A stretch of DNA of 19,130 nucleotides, from assembly GCA_910586105.1 (NCBI GenBank), contig CAJUGU010000042.1, positions 9,542-28,671 on the forward strand. Direction: 5' to 3'. Origin of the DNA: an uncultured Eubacteriales bacterium (GTDB taxonomy: Bacteria > Bacillota > Clostridia > Oscillospirales > Butyricicoccaceae). This document shows, piece after piece, positions 1-7,459 of this stretch (positions within the stretch are counted from its first letter, which is position 1; each line of letters opens with the position of its first letter). The notes below the pieces were generated by a model. That model did no database searches and was not told the origin of the DNA. It was given only the letters and a program-made list of their open reading frames with translations. Position numbers and translations under genes: made by a program.

Positions 1-2
1 CT

Positions 3-1505
3 CCCCCGCGGACAGAGACCGGCGGGGCGGTCGTCCTGTTGTCGGCCGGGCAGCTGGCGGCGCTGCTGCTGTTCGTCGTCGGGGCGGCGTGGGCATTCCT
101 GAGTTATTGGGAGCCTGAAGCCTGGCCGTTTACGGTCACGCTGTCCTGCCTGCTGTGCGGGCTGCTTTGCCTGCGGTCGCGCCGCGGGCCTGCGCTCTGG
201 TGCGCGTGGGCGGTTTATTTAACGTTTGATATCGCGATCAGCAATCGAGAGCTGACGAACTGGTGGACGCTGCTGGTGCGCGACTGGCACGGCGTTTACG
301 GCTTCCAGCGCTACGATCCAGGTATGTGGCTGCAGCTGGCCGGGGTGCTTGCGGTGTTCGCGTTCACGGTCTGGCAGACCCGGCGGGAGCCGCTGCGGCT
401 GGCAGGACGGCAGCGCCGCCGCTGGATGGCGGCGGCATGGGTCGCCGTATGCGTCGCAGTGGCTGGGCTGTTGGCGCTGCGAGGCTGGTTTTCCGAGCAG
501 GAAGCCGCGGCCTGGGCGGCGAGCTTCGGCCCGGACGGCTGGCGGTGGGATTTTTGCAGAGGGATCGATCGGCTGCTTTGCCGCCGCGGGCAGATCTGGA
601 CGTGCCTGCTGGGGGCTGCGCTGGCGCTGACCTTTGCGCGGACGGCGCCGGATAGCTCCGAAAAGCGTTCGTTAGCAGAGCGGATCTGCACGCTGCGCAC
701 GGCGCAAAACCTGTCGCAGGGCGCGCTTGCCGACCTGCTGGGGGTGTCGCGGCAGTCGGTCTCCAAGTGGGAGACCGGGAACGCGACGCCCGAACTGGAA
801 AAACTGCTTGCGCTGTCCCGTCAATTTGGCGTATCACTGGAACAGCTGGTCGGCAAGGGGCCGTTGGACGGGCGCGCGGCAACGGTGCTGCCGTGGGGGC
901 GGGTAACAGGGCTCGCGCTGCTGATGTGGAGCGCCTTCGAGCTGTTTCGGTGGGTGGACTATTCGGAATGGAACGGGCTGCTTGCGCCTGTACTGCTGCT
1001 GGTAGGCGGCGCGGTCTGCCTGTATTGGCCGCGCCGTGCGGGCCTGTGGTGCGCATGGACGGGGGCGCTGCTCTTTCTGACGTTTATGCAGTCGACGGTA
1101 TTTGACGCGTCCCCGCGCCTGCTGCTCCTGCGGACGGAAAGCGCTGCGCCCGGCAGGTGCCTGTTTGTGCTGGCGGTACAGGCGGCGCTGTTGCTGCTGA
1201 CCGTATATGCGTTCCGCCGAACGGAGCTTTTGCCGCGGCGCGGCTGGCTGCTCGGCGGCTGGACGCTGTGGGTGTTGCTGGAAGCCCTGCTCGATCTGTG
1301 GGTTTATCCGGTGACCAGGCCGAGGGGCGGGACATATCTGTGGGATCGCGTGATATTCCGCAGCATGGCCGACGCTCTGAGCCTGGTGCTTCTGGCGGCG
1401 CTGCTGACCATGACCGCAGCGGCGCTCCGAAAATCGGGCCTTCAAAAAAAGGAACGGAACAAGACGGGGAGGGATCGAGATGAAACTGGGCGAACGGATC
1501 TTTGA
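3..1505 (+). CDS. Membrane-anchored XRE-family regulator with duplicated HTH-membrane units (5' end outside window)
   Basis: The reading frame is open to the left window edge. A TTG at 39 could be called a start, but residues encoded from position 3 align with residues ~70-100 of the downstream paralogue, so the gene almost certainly begins outside the window with another HTH domain. Visible order: membrane segments over the first ~200 residues, a Cro/CI-type HTH (about residues 211-267 counted from TTG 39; core SQGALADLLGVSRQSVSKWE), then a second block of hydrophobic segments and a basic C-terminus. The two membrane blocks resemble each other (LWCAW, then a hydrophobic stretch ending TVWQTRREPL or TVYAFRRTEL). 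Inferred role: a DNA-binding regulator tethered to the membrane that senses an envelope signal; the ligand and target are unknown. Its stop lies 26 bp inside the next gene, so the two are co-transcribed. Family call is firm, function is not. Confidence 0.8.
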   Translation, partial: PPRTETGGAVVLLSAGQLAALLLFVVGAAWAFLSYWEPEAWPFTVTLSCLLCGLLCLRSRRGPALWCAWAVYLTFDIAISNRELTNWWTLLVRDWHGVYGFQRYDPGMWLQLAGVLAVFAFTVWQTRREPLRLAGRQRRRWMAAAWVAVCVAVAGLLALRGWFSEQEAAAWAASFGPDGWRWDFCRGIDRLLCRRGQIWTCLLGAALALTFARTAPDSSEKRSLAERICTLRTAQNLSQGALADLLGVSRQSVSKWETGNATPELEKLLALSRQFGVSLEQLVGKGPLDGRAATVLPWGRVTGLALLMWSAFELFRWVDYSEWNGLLAPVLLLVGGAVCLYWPRRAGLWCAWTGALLFLTFMQSTVFDASPRLLLLRTESAAPGRCLFVLAVQAALLLLTVYAFRRTELLPRRGWLLGGWTLWVLLEALLDLWVYPVTRPRGGTYLWDRVIFRSMADALSLVLLAALLTMTAAALRKSGLQKKERNKTGRDRDETGRTDL

Positions 1506-3435
1506 ACTGCGCAGCGAACGGGGGATGTCCCAGGGCGCGCTTGCGGAAAAACTGGGGGTATCGCGGCAGGCGGTTTCCAAATGGGAGAACAACAGCGCGC
1601 TGCCCGAGCTGGAAAAGCTGACGGCGCTGGCCGACCTGTTCGGGGTGACGCTGGACAGGCTCGCGACCGGGGAAGACCTTCCGGACGCGGCTGCGCCAAC
1701 GCGGGAGCCGGGCGGGTTTGGGCTGCTCCTGCCGTTCCGGGAAGATCAGATCGCGGGCGCGCTTTTGCTTGCAGCCGCCTTTTGGGGGATGACGAAGTGC
1801 GGCGCGGAGTCCTTCTCTTTCCGGATATTTTCAAATTCTAAGTATGGGATTTGCGGATTCTTGCATAACCTTTGGTTTATGGAACAATTCGCCATTATGC
1901 TGCCGTGCCTGCTGGGCGGCGTCCTGTGCTTCTGCGCGCGGCGCAGGACGGCGCTCTGGTGCGGCTGGGCGATATACTTAACGACGGTACAGTCCGTCAT
2001 AAATGTGGCAGGGGACGGCTGGTGGGAACTCCTGAGAGGGGAGCGGGGCGGTTATCATATCCACCGGTACACGCTGGATATGTGTTTGCAGCTTTTGGGG
2101 CTGCTTGTACTGCTCGCGGTAACCGTCTGGCAGTTCCGCCGGAAGCCGCTGCGGATGCCCGCCCGCCTGCGCCGGGGGCTGCAAGCCGCCGCATGGGCGG
2201 CCGCGATCGCGGCGCCGCTTCTGCGGCTGTGGATCGAGGATACCCTCGTGGTCTGGCGGTGGCTGCACGAATTTACGCCGCTGCTGGCGGGCGCGCTCTG
2301 GCAGTTTGGATTTTGCGCGCTGGCGGCGGCGCTGGCGCTGACGTTTGCGCGGCTGGAACCGTCGCCGGGAGCGGAAACGTCGTTAGGCGGACGCATCCAT
2401 GCGCTGCGCACGGCGCGCAGGCTGTCGCAGGGGGAGCTGGCCGACCGGCTGGACGTTTCCCGCCAATCGGTCTCCAAATGGGAGACCGGGAACGCCGTGC
2501 CCGAACTGGAAAAGCTGCTTGCGCTGTCCCGCCAATTCGGCGTGTCGCTGGAACAGTTGGCGCGGAAGGGTCTCCCGGCCTCGCCTGCGGTGACGCTGGT
2601 ATCCTGGGGGCAGGCCGCAGGCATTGGGCTGCTGTTCGCGGGGCTGTACGAACTGCTTCCCACGTTCAACTGGTTTTTTGACGGATTTGCTGTGGATGGG
2701 CTGCGCCCGCTCCTGCTGCTGCTCGGCGGGCTGGCCTGCCTGCTGTGCCCGCGCTGCGCGTGGCTGTGGTGTGTCTGGATCAAGGGGCTGGATTTCGCAG
2801 CCGCCGGATGGCTGTATACGCTTTATACGGCCAGCCGTGTGCTGCTGTCGCCGCCACAGAACTGGTATTCGATTTCCGGAAGCCTGCCGGAACTGGCGGT
2901 ACAGGCGGCGCTCCTGCTGCTGACGGTCTGGGCGTTCCGGCGGATGCAGCTGCCAGCGGCCTGCCGCAGCCGTTGGCGGCTCCCGGCCGGTTGGGGGCTG
3001 TGGCTTCTGCTGGACGGCGCGATCTGGCGCTGGATTTATCCGGTGACCTTCCCCGTACAAACTGCGGAAGGCGCGGTGCATGAAAGCTTCCGGAACTTCG
3101 CCGGACTGCTCAGCCTGTTGGGGCTGGCGCTGCTGCTGACGGTCACGGCAGCAGCGATGCGGGAATTCCGCCTGCGCCGTCCGGATCAAACCGCGCAGGC
3201 TGCGCCGGGGCGTATCTTATCCATGGTTCGCGCTCCGTCGGATGAACGTGCAGTGCCAAAGGCCCGCGTCCTGTCGGGGGCTTACCGCCTGACAGAATGC
3301 CGCAGCCGGAAAGGGATTCGCGGTTGGCTGGAAGCTTACCGCCCGGCGGGGTTTCGCCGTTTGCCAAAACCGCACCCGAGGCCGGAACCTTGCCTCCGGC
3401 TGGAGCCATACCGTTTGTTGGAGCCCTGCTTTTAA
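1480..3435 (+). CDS. Membrane-anchored XRE-family regulator, HTH-TM-HTH-TM, with a repeat-derived tail
   Basis: 651 residues. ATG 1480 follows GGGGAGGG (1466-1473) at normal spacing and gives an HTH that starts at residue 1 (SQGALAEKLGVSRQAVSKWE). Order: HTH 1-57, linker, membrane block ~83-285, second HTH ~300-357 (SQGELADRLDVSRQSVSKWE), second membrane block ~365-565, and a Pro/Arg-rich tail ~570-651. The HTH2 region is nearly identical at DNA level to that of the upstream gene (around 745-850 versus 2460-2550), so the pair arose by tandem duplication or was homogenised by gene conversion. The tail is encoded by a degenerate 54-bp tandem repeat and has no counterpart in the upstream protein. 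Two HTH domains in one chain suggest binding as an intramolecular pair. The regulated gene is not evident; the operon may regulate itself. It could alternatively be a sensor whose HTHs only oligomerise. Confidence 0.85.
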   Translation: MKLGERIFELRSERGMSQGALAEKLGVSRQAVSKWENNSALPELEKLTALADLFGVTLDRLATGEDLPDAAAPTREPGGFGLLLPFREDQIAGALLLAAAFWGMTKCGAESFSFRIFSNSKYGICGFLHNLWFMEQFAIMLPCLLGGVLCFCARRRTALWCGWAIYLTTVQSVINVAGDGWWELLRGERGGYHIHRYTLDMCLQLLGLLVLLAVTVWQFRRKPLRMPARLRRGLQAAAWAAAIAAPLLRLWIEDTLVVWRWLHEFTPLLAGALWQFGFCALAAALALTFARLEPSPGAETSLGGRIHALRTARRLSQGELADRLDVSRQSVSKWETGNAVPELEKLLALSRQFGVSLEQLARKGLPASPAVTLVSWGQAAGIGLLFAGLYELLPTFNWFFDGFAVDGLRPLLLLLGGLACLLCPRCAWLWCVWIKGLDFAAAGWLYTLYTASRVLLSPPQNWYSISGSLPELAVQAALLLLTVWAFRRMQLPAACRSRWRLPAGWGLWLLLDGAIWRWIYPVTFPVQTAEGAVHESFRNFAGLLSLLGLALLLTVTAAAMREFRLRRPDQTAQAAPGRILSMVRAPSDERAVPKARVLSGAYRLTECRSRKGIRGWLEAYRPAGFRRLPKPHPRPEPCLRLEPYRLLEPCF

Positions 3436-3442
3436 GCAGGGC
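3281..3442 (+). repeat. Degenerate 54-bp tandem repeat, three units
   Basis: Units start at 3281 (CTTACCGCCTG), 3335 (CTTACCGCCCG) and 3389 (CTTGCCTCCGG), exactly 54 bp apart. The period also shows as an 18-residue spacing of GGK motifs in the antisense frame. The units code for the tail of the upstream regulator and run into its terminator. Units are diverged, so this is an old minisatellite rather than a recent expansion. Confidence 0.6.
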
Positions 3443-3444
3443 TC
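3421..3444 (+). terminator. Hairpin over the stop codon of the second XRE gene
   Basis: Perfect 10-bp stem GAGCCCTGCT / AGCAGGGCTC with a TTTA loop; the stop codon lies at the loop and start of the right arm. No T tract follows, so it is a weak terminator or a 3'-end stabiliser, probably acting with the hairpin at 3463. Confidence 0.5.
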
Positions 3445-3462
3445 CCGCCTTCTATCGGGGTG

Positions 3463-3497
3463 CGGCGTCCCGTTCGGGCAAAACGCCGATATTTTCG
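3463..3497 (+). terminator. Second tandem terminator hairpin
   Basis: CGGCGT (3463-3468) pairs with ACGCCG (3483-3488), with CCCG/CGGG pairing inside. It is followed by ATATTTTC, a short U-rich run. It lies between the XRE pair and the murD promoter, and is the better candidate for the real end of the XRE transcript. Confidence 0.5.
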
Positions 3498-3516
3498 CGC
3501 AGCTTGCGGATTCCTC

Positions 3517-3545
3517 TTGAATTTGCGTTCTCGAGAGTGTATGAT
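3517..3545 (+). promoter_or_regulatory. Vegetative promoter for murD
   Basis: TTGAAT (3517-3522), 17-bp spacer, TATGAT (3540-3545). Transcription would start near 3552, about 30 nt before the murD ATG. Each hexamer has one mismatch to the sigma-A consensus. Confidence 0.7.
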
Positions 3546-3582
3546 AGGATGGAAACTTGAAAAAAACGGGAGGCTGTTCCGC

Positions 3583-4959
3583 ATGGCAGCATTGAAAACA
3601 TATTTGGAAGGTTTGCGCGGGCAGAGCGTTGCGGTGATCGGCGCAGGCGTCAGCAATATGCCCCTGATCGGGCTGCTGCGTCAGCAGGGGGTCGCGGTGA
3701 CGGTGCATGACAAAAAGACGGCGGAGGGGCTTGGCGCGCAGTATGACGCGCTGCAGGCGCTCGGCGTTTCATTCGAGTTGGGGGAGCGGTATTTGGACTG
3801 CCTGCCGGAAGACGTGATCTTCCGCACGCCGGGCGTTCACCCGGATCATCCGGCGCTTTGCGCGGCGCGCGGGCGGGGCGGCCTCGTCACCAGCGAAATG
3901 GAGCTGTTTTTTGAGCTGTGCCCTTGCCCGATCATCGGCATCACCGGTTCCGATGGGAAGACGACCACGACGACGCTGGTCTACGAAATGCTGAAGCGTG
4001 CGGGGCACAACGTCCATCTGGGCGGGAACATCGGCAGGCCGCTGCTGCCGGAGGTCGACGAGATCGCCCCCGACCATCTCGCGGTGGTCGAGCTTTCGTC
4101 CTTCCAGCTGATGGATATGCGGCGCAGCCCCGCCGTGGCGGCGGTCACCAACCTGACCCCAAACCACTTGGACTACCACGGTACCTTTGAAGAATACGTG
4201 GAGGCGAAGACCTCGATCTTCCGCTTCCAGCAGCCGGGCGCCCGTCTGGTGCTCAACTGGGACGATCCGGAGACCCACCGGCTGACGCTTCCGCCGACGG
4301 CTTCGGTCGTTTGGACAAGCAAGACCAAGCCCCCGCGCGACGGCGTATACCTGCGGCCGGACGGTATGGTCTGCGCGGCGCGGGACGGGGAGAGCCGCGA
4401 CCTGCTGCCGCAGTCCGAGATCCGGATTCCCGGGGCGCACAACGTCTATAATTTTATGATGTCGGCGGCGATTGTGAACGGCTGGGCTTCGGATGCGGAT
4501 ATCTGCGCGGTCGCGCGCGCGTTCGGCGGCGTTGAGCACCGGATCGAATTCGTCCGCGAAAAGGACGGGGTGCGGTATTATAACGATTCGATCGCGTCCA
4601 GCCCGACGCGCACGATGGCGGGGCTGGCGTCCTTTGCGCAAAAGCTCATCCTGATCGCCGGGGGCTACGACAAGCATCTGGATTACGGCGTGCTGGGCGG
4701 GCCAATCTGCGAGCACGTGAAAACGCTGGTGCTGACCGGCGCGACCGCGCCCAAGATCCGCGCCTGCGTGGAGCAGGCCGACGGGCAGAGGCCGAGCATT
4801 CTGGAGGCGGCGGACCTGGCGGAAGCCGTCCGGCAGGCGGCGCAGGCAGCGCAGCCGGGGGATGTAGTGATCCTCAGCCCCGCAAGCGCGTCTTTCGACT
4901 GCTTCCGGAACTTTATGGAGCGCGGCGACCGTTTCAAGGAACTGGTCAACGCCCTGTAA
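3583..4959 (+). CDS. murD: UDP-N-acetylmuramoyl-L-alanine--D-glutamate ligase
   Basis: Cytoplasmic Mur ligase that adds D-glutamate to UDP-MurNAc-L-Ala with ATP. The chosen ATG 3583 gives 458 residues, normal for MurD, with CGGGAGG nine bases upstream; the in-frame start at 3460 would place the promoter inside the gene. Visible features: N-terminal Rossmann nucleotide-binding motif GAGVSNMPLIGLL, ATP P-loop GITGSDGKTT (119-128), GGNIGRPLL, ELSSFQLMDM, the Mur signature NLTPNHLDYHGTFEEY and C-terminal YNDSIASSPTRTMAGL plus IAGGYDKHLDYG. It stands alone, outside a division/cell-wall cluster, between regulators and a glycosidase, with its own promoter. All key motifs are present, so it should be active. 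Glu specificity is assigned from family resemblance. Confidence 0.96.
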   Translation: MAALKTYLEGLRGQSVAVIGAGVSNMPLIGLLRQQGVAVTVHDKKTAEGLGAQYDALQALGVSFELGERYLDCLPEDVIFRTPGVHPDHPALCAARGRGGLVTSEMELFFELCPCPIIGITGSDGKTTTTTLVYEMLKRAGHNVHLGGNIGRPLLPEVDEIAPDHLAVVELSSFQLMDMRRSPAVAAVTNLTPNHLDYHGTFEEYVEAKTSIFRFQQPGARLVLNWDDPETHRLTLPPTASVVWTSKTKPPRDGVYLRPDGMVCAARDGESRDLLPQSEIRIPGAHNVYNFMMSAAIVNGWASDADICAVARAFGGVEHRIEFVREKDGVRYYNDSIASSPTRTMAGLASFAQKLILIAGGYDKHLDYGVLGGPICEHVKTLVLTGATAPKIRACVEQADGQRPSILEAADLAEAVRQAAQAAQPGDVVILSPASASFDCFRNFMERGDRFKELVNAL

Positions 4960-5042
4960 CGTCGAAATGTTGGCGTCCGGATGTAAGGAAGGACGCCGCG
5001 CGGCGTTTGGGAAGGCGCGGGATAGACAGCACAAAGCAACAG

Positions 5043-5076
5043 GCGGGCGGCCGTTCTTCCGGAAGGGCAGGCCCGC
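5043..5076 (+). other. Intergenic hairpin downstream of murD
   Basis: GCGGGC (5043-5048) pairs with GCCCGC (5071-5076), and the interior carries the palindrome CTTCCGGAAG. An earlier 7-bp hairpin, GGCGTCC / GGACGCC, lies at about 4973-4998. Neither has a T tract. Together they may mark the end of the murD message. Confidence 0.4.
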
Positions 5077-5080
5077 ATGG

Positions 5081-5108
5081 TTTGGAAGATTATGGGCTAT
5101 TTTCCAAA
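5081..5108. promoter_or_regulatory. Candidate operator upstream of the GH13 promoter
   Basis: Perfect inverted repeat TTTGGAA (5081-5087) / TTCCAAA (5102-5108) with a 14-bp spacer, ending 5 bp before the -35. The position fits an activator or repressor site. The sequence does not match an operator I can name. Confidence 0.4.
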
Positions 5109-5113
5109 TTTGC

Positions 5114-5142
5114 TTGCGTATATATCTAAAACATAGTATAAT
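5114..5142 (+). promoter_or_regulatory. Promoter of the GH13 operon
   Basis: TTGCGT (5114-5119), 17-bp spacer, perfect TATAAT (5137-5142). Predicted start near 5149 leaves a leader of about 75 nt with two hairpins. Confidence 0.75.
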
Positions 5143-5178
5143 TAAGAAAGGCTGGTAGCAGTCGGACAGATACACACA

Positions 5179-5224
5179 GGAGGGGCGCAGCCCCTCCGCC
5201 GGAACGAAAGGGAGGATCTCCTTT
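5179..5224 (+). promoter_or_regulatory. Structured leader of the GH13 gene, ribosome site inside a hairpin
   Basis: The first hairpin is GGAGGGGC (5179-5186), loop GCA, GCCCCTCC (5190-5197): a perfect 8-bp stem. The second runs 5207-5224: AAAGGGAG can pair with CTCCTTT (one bulge) around a GAT loop, and this folds the actual Shine-Dalgarno GGGAGG into a stem ending at the ATG. The first stem carries a decoy anti-SD-like purine run. The pairing is seen; translational control is inference. Confidence 0.45.
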
Positions 5225-6535
5225 ATGTGGGCATATAACAGCGTATTCTATCAAATATATCCGATCGGGTTCTGCGGCGCGCCGCGGGAAAACGACGGCG
5301 TGACCGTCAACCGGATCTCCAAGCTCGGGGATTGGGCGGAGCACTTGGAAAAGCTGGGGGTGGACGCGATTTACCTGTCGCCGATCTTTGAATCGGACCG
5401 CCACGGGTATGATACCCGCGATTACCGCAAGGTCGACTGCCGTCTCGGCACGAACGAGGATTTCGCGGCGGTCTGCAAGACCCTGCATGAACATGGCATC
5501 CGCATCGTCCTTGACGGCGTGTTCAACCACGTGGGCCGCGGTTTCTGGGCCTTCCGCGATGTGCAGGAAAAGAAGTGGGATTCCCCGTATAAGGATTGGT
5601 TCCATATCAATTTCGACGGCAATTCCGGCTACAACGACGGCTTCTGGTACGACGGCTGGGAAGGTCATTATGAGCTGGTCAAGCTCAACCTCCGCAACCC
5701 GGCGGTCGCGCAGCACATTTTCGACTGCATCCGCGGCTGGGTCGACGAATTCGACATCGACGGCCTGCGGCTTGACGTGGCGTACTGCCTCGATCACGGC
5801 TTCCTGTACAACCTGCGGAAGTTCTGCGACGGCCTCAAGCCGGAATTCTTCCTGATCGGCGAACTGCTGCACGGCGATTATAACCAGTTCGTCAACCCGG
5901 ACAAGCTGCATTCCTGTACCAACTACGAATGCTACAAGGGGTTGTATTCCAGCCTGAACAGCATGAACCTGTTCGAGATCACCCACTCGCTCATGCGCCA
6001 GTTCGGCCCCGAGCAGTGGACGCTCTATAAGGGCAAGCACCTGCTCTCGTTCGTGGACAACCATGATGTGACCCGCGCGGCTTCCATCCTGACCAACCGG
6101 GCGCACTTGCCGGTGCTTTATGGGATGCTGTTCGGGATGCCGGGCATCCCGTGCGTATATTACGGCAGCGAGTGGGGCGCGGAAGGCCGCAAGGAAAACG
6201 GCTCGGACGACAGCCTGCGCCCGTCCTTCGACGCGCCGCAGTGGAACGAGCTGACCGACTGGATCGCGGCGCTTGCGAAAGCGCACAAATCGAGCAAGGC
6301 GCTGCTGAACGGCAGTTTCCGTCACGTACTGCTGACCAACCATCAGGCGATCTGGGAGCGCGAATCCGAGGGCGAGCGGGTACTGGTCGCGATCAACGCT
6401 TCCGGCGATACCTTCCACGCGCATTTCAATGCAAACGCAGGCTGCGCGACCGATCTGATTACGGGCAAATACCATGATTTCGGCGGCGGTTCCGAGCTGC
6501 CCCCGTATTCGGTCGCTTACTGGCGCGTGCAGTAA
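5225..6535 (+). CDS. GH13 alpha-amylase-family glycoside hydrolase (cytoplasmic)
   Basis: 436 residues forming the (beta/alpha)8 catalytic domain plus a short C-terminal beta domain. All four GH13 regions are visible: DGVFNHVG (D97), GLRLDVAY (R182, nucleophile D184), GELLHG (acid/base E213) and VDNHD (H280, D281). There is no signal peptide and no N-terminal CBM34/CBM48 module, so it acts inside the cell on short maltodextrin or other alpha-glucan oligosaccharides, as neopullulanase/cyclomaltodextrinase relatives do. The missing N-terminal domain sets it apart from the classic neopullulanase layout. Preceded by GGGAGG at good spacing. A DUF1877-like gene follows 15 bp later in the same operon. 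No sugar transporter or regulator is adjacent, so the substrate stays open. Family confidence is high; exact substrate is not assignable. Confidence 0.92.
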   Translation: MWAYNSVFYQIYPIGFCGAPRENDGVTVNRISKLGDWAEHLEKLGVDAIYLSPIFESDRHGYDTRDYRKVDCRLGTNEDFAAVCKTLHEHGIRIVLDGVFNHVGRGFWAFRDVQEKKWDSPYKDWFHINFDGNSGYNDGFWYDGWEGHYELVKLNLRNPAVAQHIFDCIRGWVDEFDIDGLRLDVAYCLDHGFLYNLRKFCDGLKPEFFLIGELLHGDYNQFVNPDKLHSCTNYECYKGLYSSLNSMNLFEITHSLMRQFGPEQWTLYKGKHLLSFVDNHDVTRAASILTNRAHLPVLYGMLFGMPGIPCVYYGSEWGAEGRKENGSDDSLRPSFDAPQWNELTDWIAALAKAHKSSKALLNGSFRHVLLTNHQAIWERESEGERVLVAINASGDTFHAHFNANAGCATDLITGKYHDFGGGSELPPYSVAYWRVQ

Positions 6536-6550
6536 AAGCGGGGCGGACGC

Positions 6551-7039
6551 ATGAGCTGTTTGGGCGCCTTGAGCGCGGTAACGCCTCGGCTGGTGGAACG
6601 TCTGCGGGCGCTGCCCCCGGCGGAGCGCGTCGGCTTTTTTGGAGGCGCGGCGGTGGAAAGCTGTTACGAGCTGGGCGTATCGTGGGACGCGATGCACCGC
6701 GCGCTGACCGACCGGCGTTTGGAGTATGGCAACGCGCATCCGCCCGGCTGCTGGGTCATCCTCGGCGGGGAACGGATCTACGGAGGCCGGGAAGGCGAAT
6801 GGGATCATATCATCACCGGTAAGACCCCGGCGCAGGCGCAAGCGGTTGCGGACTGGATCGGTTCGGTGACCGAGGAACAGTTCCGGGAATGGTATTTCAC
6901 CATCGACCCCGCCGAGTATGGGATGGAGCCGGACGACTGGGACTGCGGCTACACCTGGGAATACTTCCACGATTCACAGGATTTTTGGAAGCAGGCCGCG
7001 AAAAAACGGCTGTACGTCATTTTTGACGCCAGCCAGTGA
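6551..7039 (+). CDS. DUF1877 (YfbM-like) family protein
   Basis: 162 residues, soluble, acidic, rich in Trp. The N-terminus MSCLGALSAVTPRLVERL, the central WDAMHRALT and GGERIYG motifs, and the C-terminal FYxxA-like end (DFWKQAAKKRLYVIFDAS) match my memory of the DUF1877/YfbM layout (start MGMxGxxxxV, 'DIDKAWHxLHxLLT', 'LGGxxI'). The biochemical role of that family is unknown to me. It begins 15 bp after the GH13 stop with only a weak purine-rich ribosome site, so translation probably depends on coupling. Association with the amylase may be positional only. An alternative is an unrelated small orphan family. Confidence 0.6.
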   Translation: MSCLGALSAVTPRLVERLRALPPAERVGFFGGAAVESCYELGVSWDAMHRALTDRRLEYGNAHPPGCWVILGGERIYGGREGEWDHIITGKTPAQAQAVADWIGSVTEEQFREWYFTIDPAEYGMEPDDWDCGYTWEYFHDSQDFWKQAAKKRLYVIFDASQ

Positions 7040-7078
7040 CCCGGGGTGCGGCCGGAGATCGTTTGCACATCGGGCGGG

Positions 7079-7140
7079 CCGTCCGGATCGGACGGTCTGC
7101 GGAAAACAGACCGCCGCACGGGAAATCTCCCGCGCGGCGG
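7079..7140 (+). other. Cluster of three hairpins after the DUF1877 gene
   Basis: CCGTCCG (7079-7085) / CGGACGG (7089-7095); CGGTCTG (7093-7099) / CAGACCG (7107-7113); CCGCCGC (7111-7117) / GCGGCGG (7134-7140) with CGGGA / TCCCG inside. Adjacent stems share bases at 7093-7095 and 7111-7113, so they compete. No T tract follows. It is a possible 3' end of the GH13 operon. The inner GAAATCTCCCGCG string recurs at 14131-14143. Confidence 0.5.
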
Positions 7141-7188
7141 CCTGTGTCTGTGCCTGCTTCAAAGGATGGAGGGACGTGAAAATACCAT

Positions 7189-7420
7189 TTATATCCGCGA
7201 ACGCTGAATTTTGCCGTTTGCTTCGCCTGCGCGGCGGGCGCCGGGGCTCTGCCCCCGGACCCCGGTCCTGCGCGGACAGCGCCAAAGGGACTCGTCCCTT
7301 TGGAATCCCTTTCTCGCCTGCGGGCGGGATTGGTGCGGTCAAAGCCGTTTGTGCGCGTGGCTTCGTCCCGCCAAACGGACGGCGGGACGAAGCGGCAAAA
7401 TTTTTTGAACGGGAGTATAG
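7189..7420 (-). repeat. Structured dispersed repeat, copy 1 (with 24-nt extra hairpin)
   Basis: About 232 bp, matching the reverse complement of 8375-8590 end to end. Shared landmarks read on the plus strand here: TTATATCCGCGAACG, CCGTTTGCTTCGCCT, the 22-nt palindrome CCAAAGGGAC/GTCCCTTTGG (7282-7303), CGCCTGCGGGCGGGA, a terminal stem GCTTCGTCCCGCC (7360-7372) / GGCGGGACGAAGC (7381-7393), and the end ATTTTTTGAACGGGAGTAT. Relative to copy 2 it carries a 24-nt insertion (7241-7264) that is itself a hairpin. No transposase is present. The frames through it read as spurious peptides. It lies downstream of the minus-strand FeoB-associated gene. Confidence 0.8.
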
Positions 7421-7459
7421 ACCGCAATATGTCGGCGGAACAAAGCGCGCCTGCGGCGC

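Noticed and set aside
3460..3582. Longer murD start at 3460
   Set aside because: Overlaps a terminator hairpin and the promoter; ATG 3583 has GGGAGG and gives the normal length.
3769..5175. 468-codon open frame on the minus strand
   Set aside because: Antisense shadow of murD, Arg/Val-rich composition and no domain.
5179..5197. GGAGGGGC/GCCCCTCC stem as a terminator
   Set aside because: No T tract follows and the GH13 gene lies directly downstream of its promoter.
5126..6970. 614-codon open frame on the minus strand
   Set aside because: Antisense shadow of the GH13 gene and DUF1877 gene in high-GC DNA; no recognisable domain, while the plus strand has full GH13 catalytic motifs.
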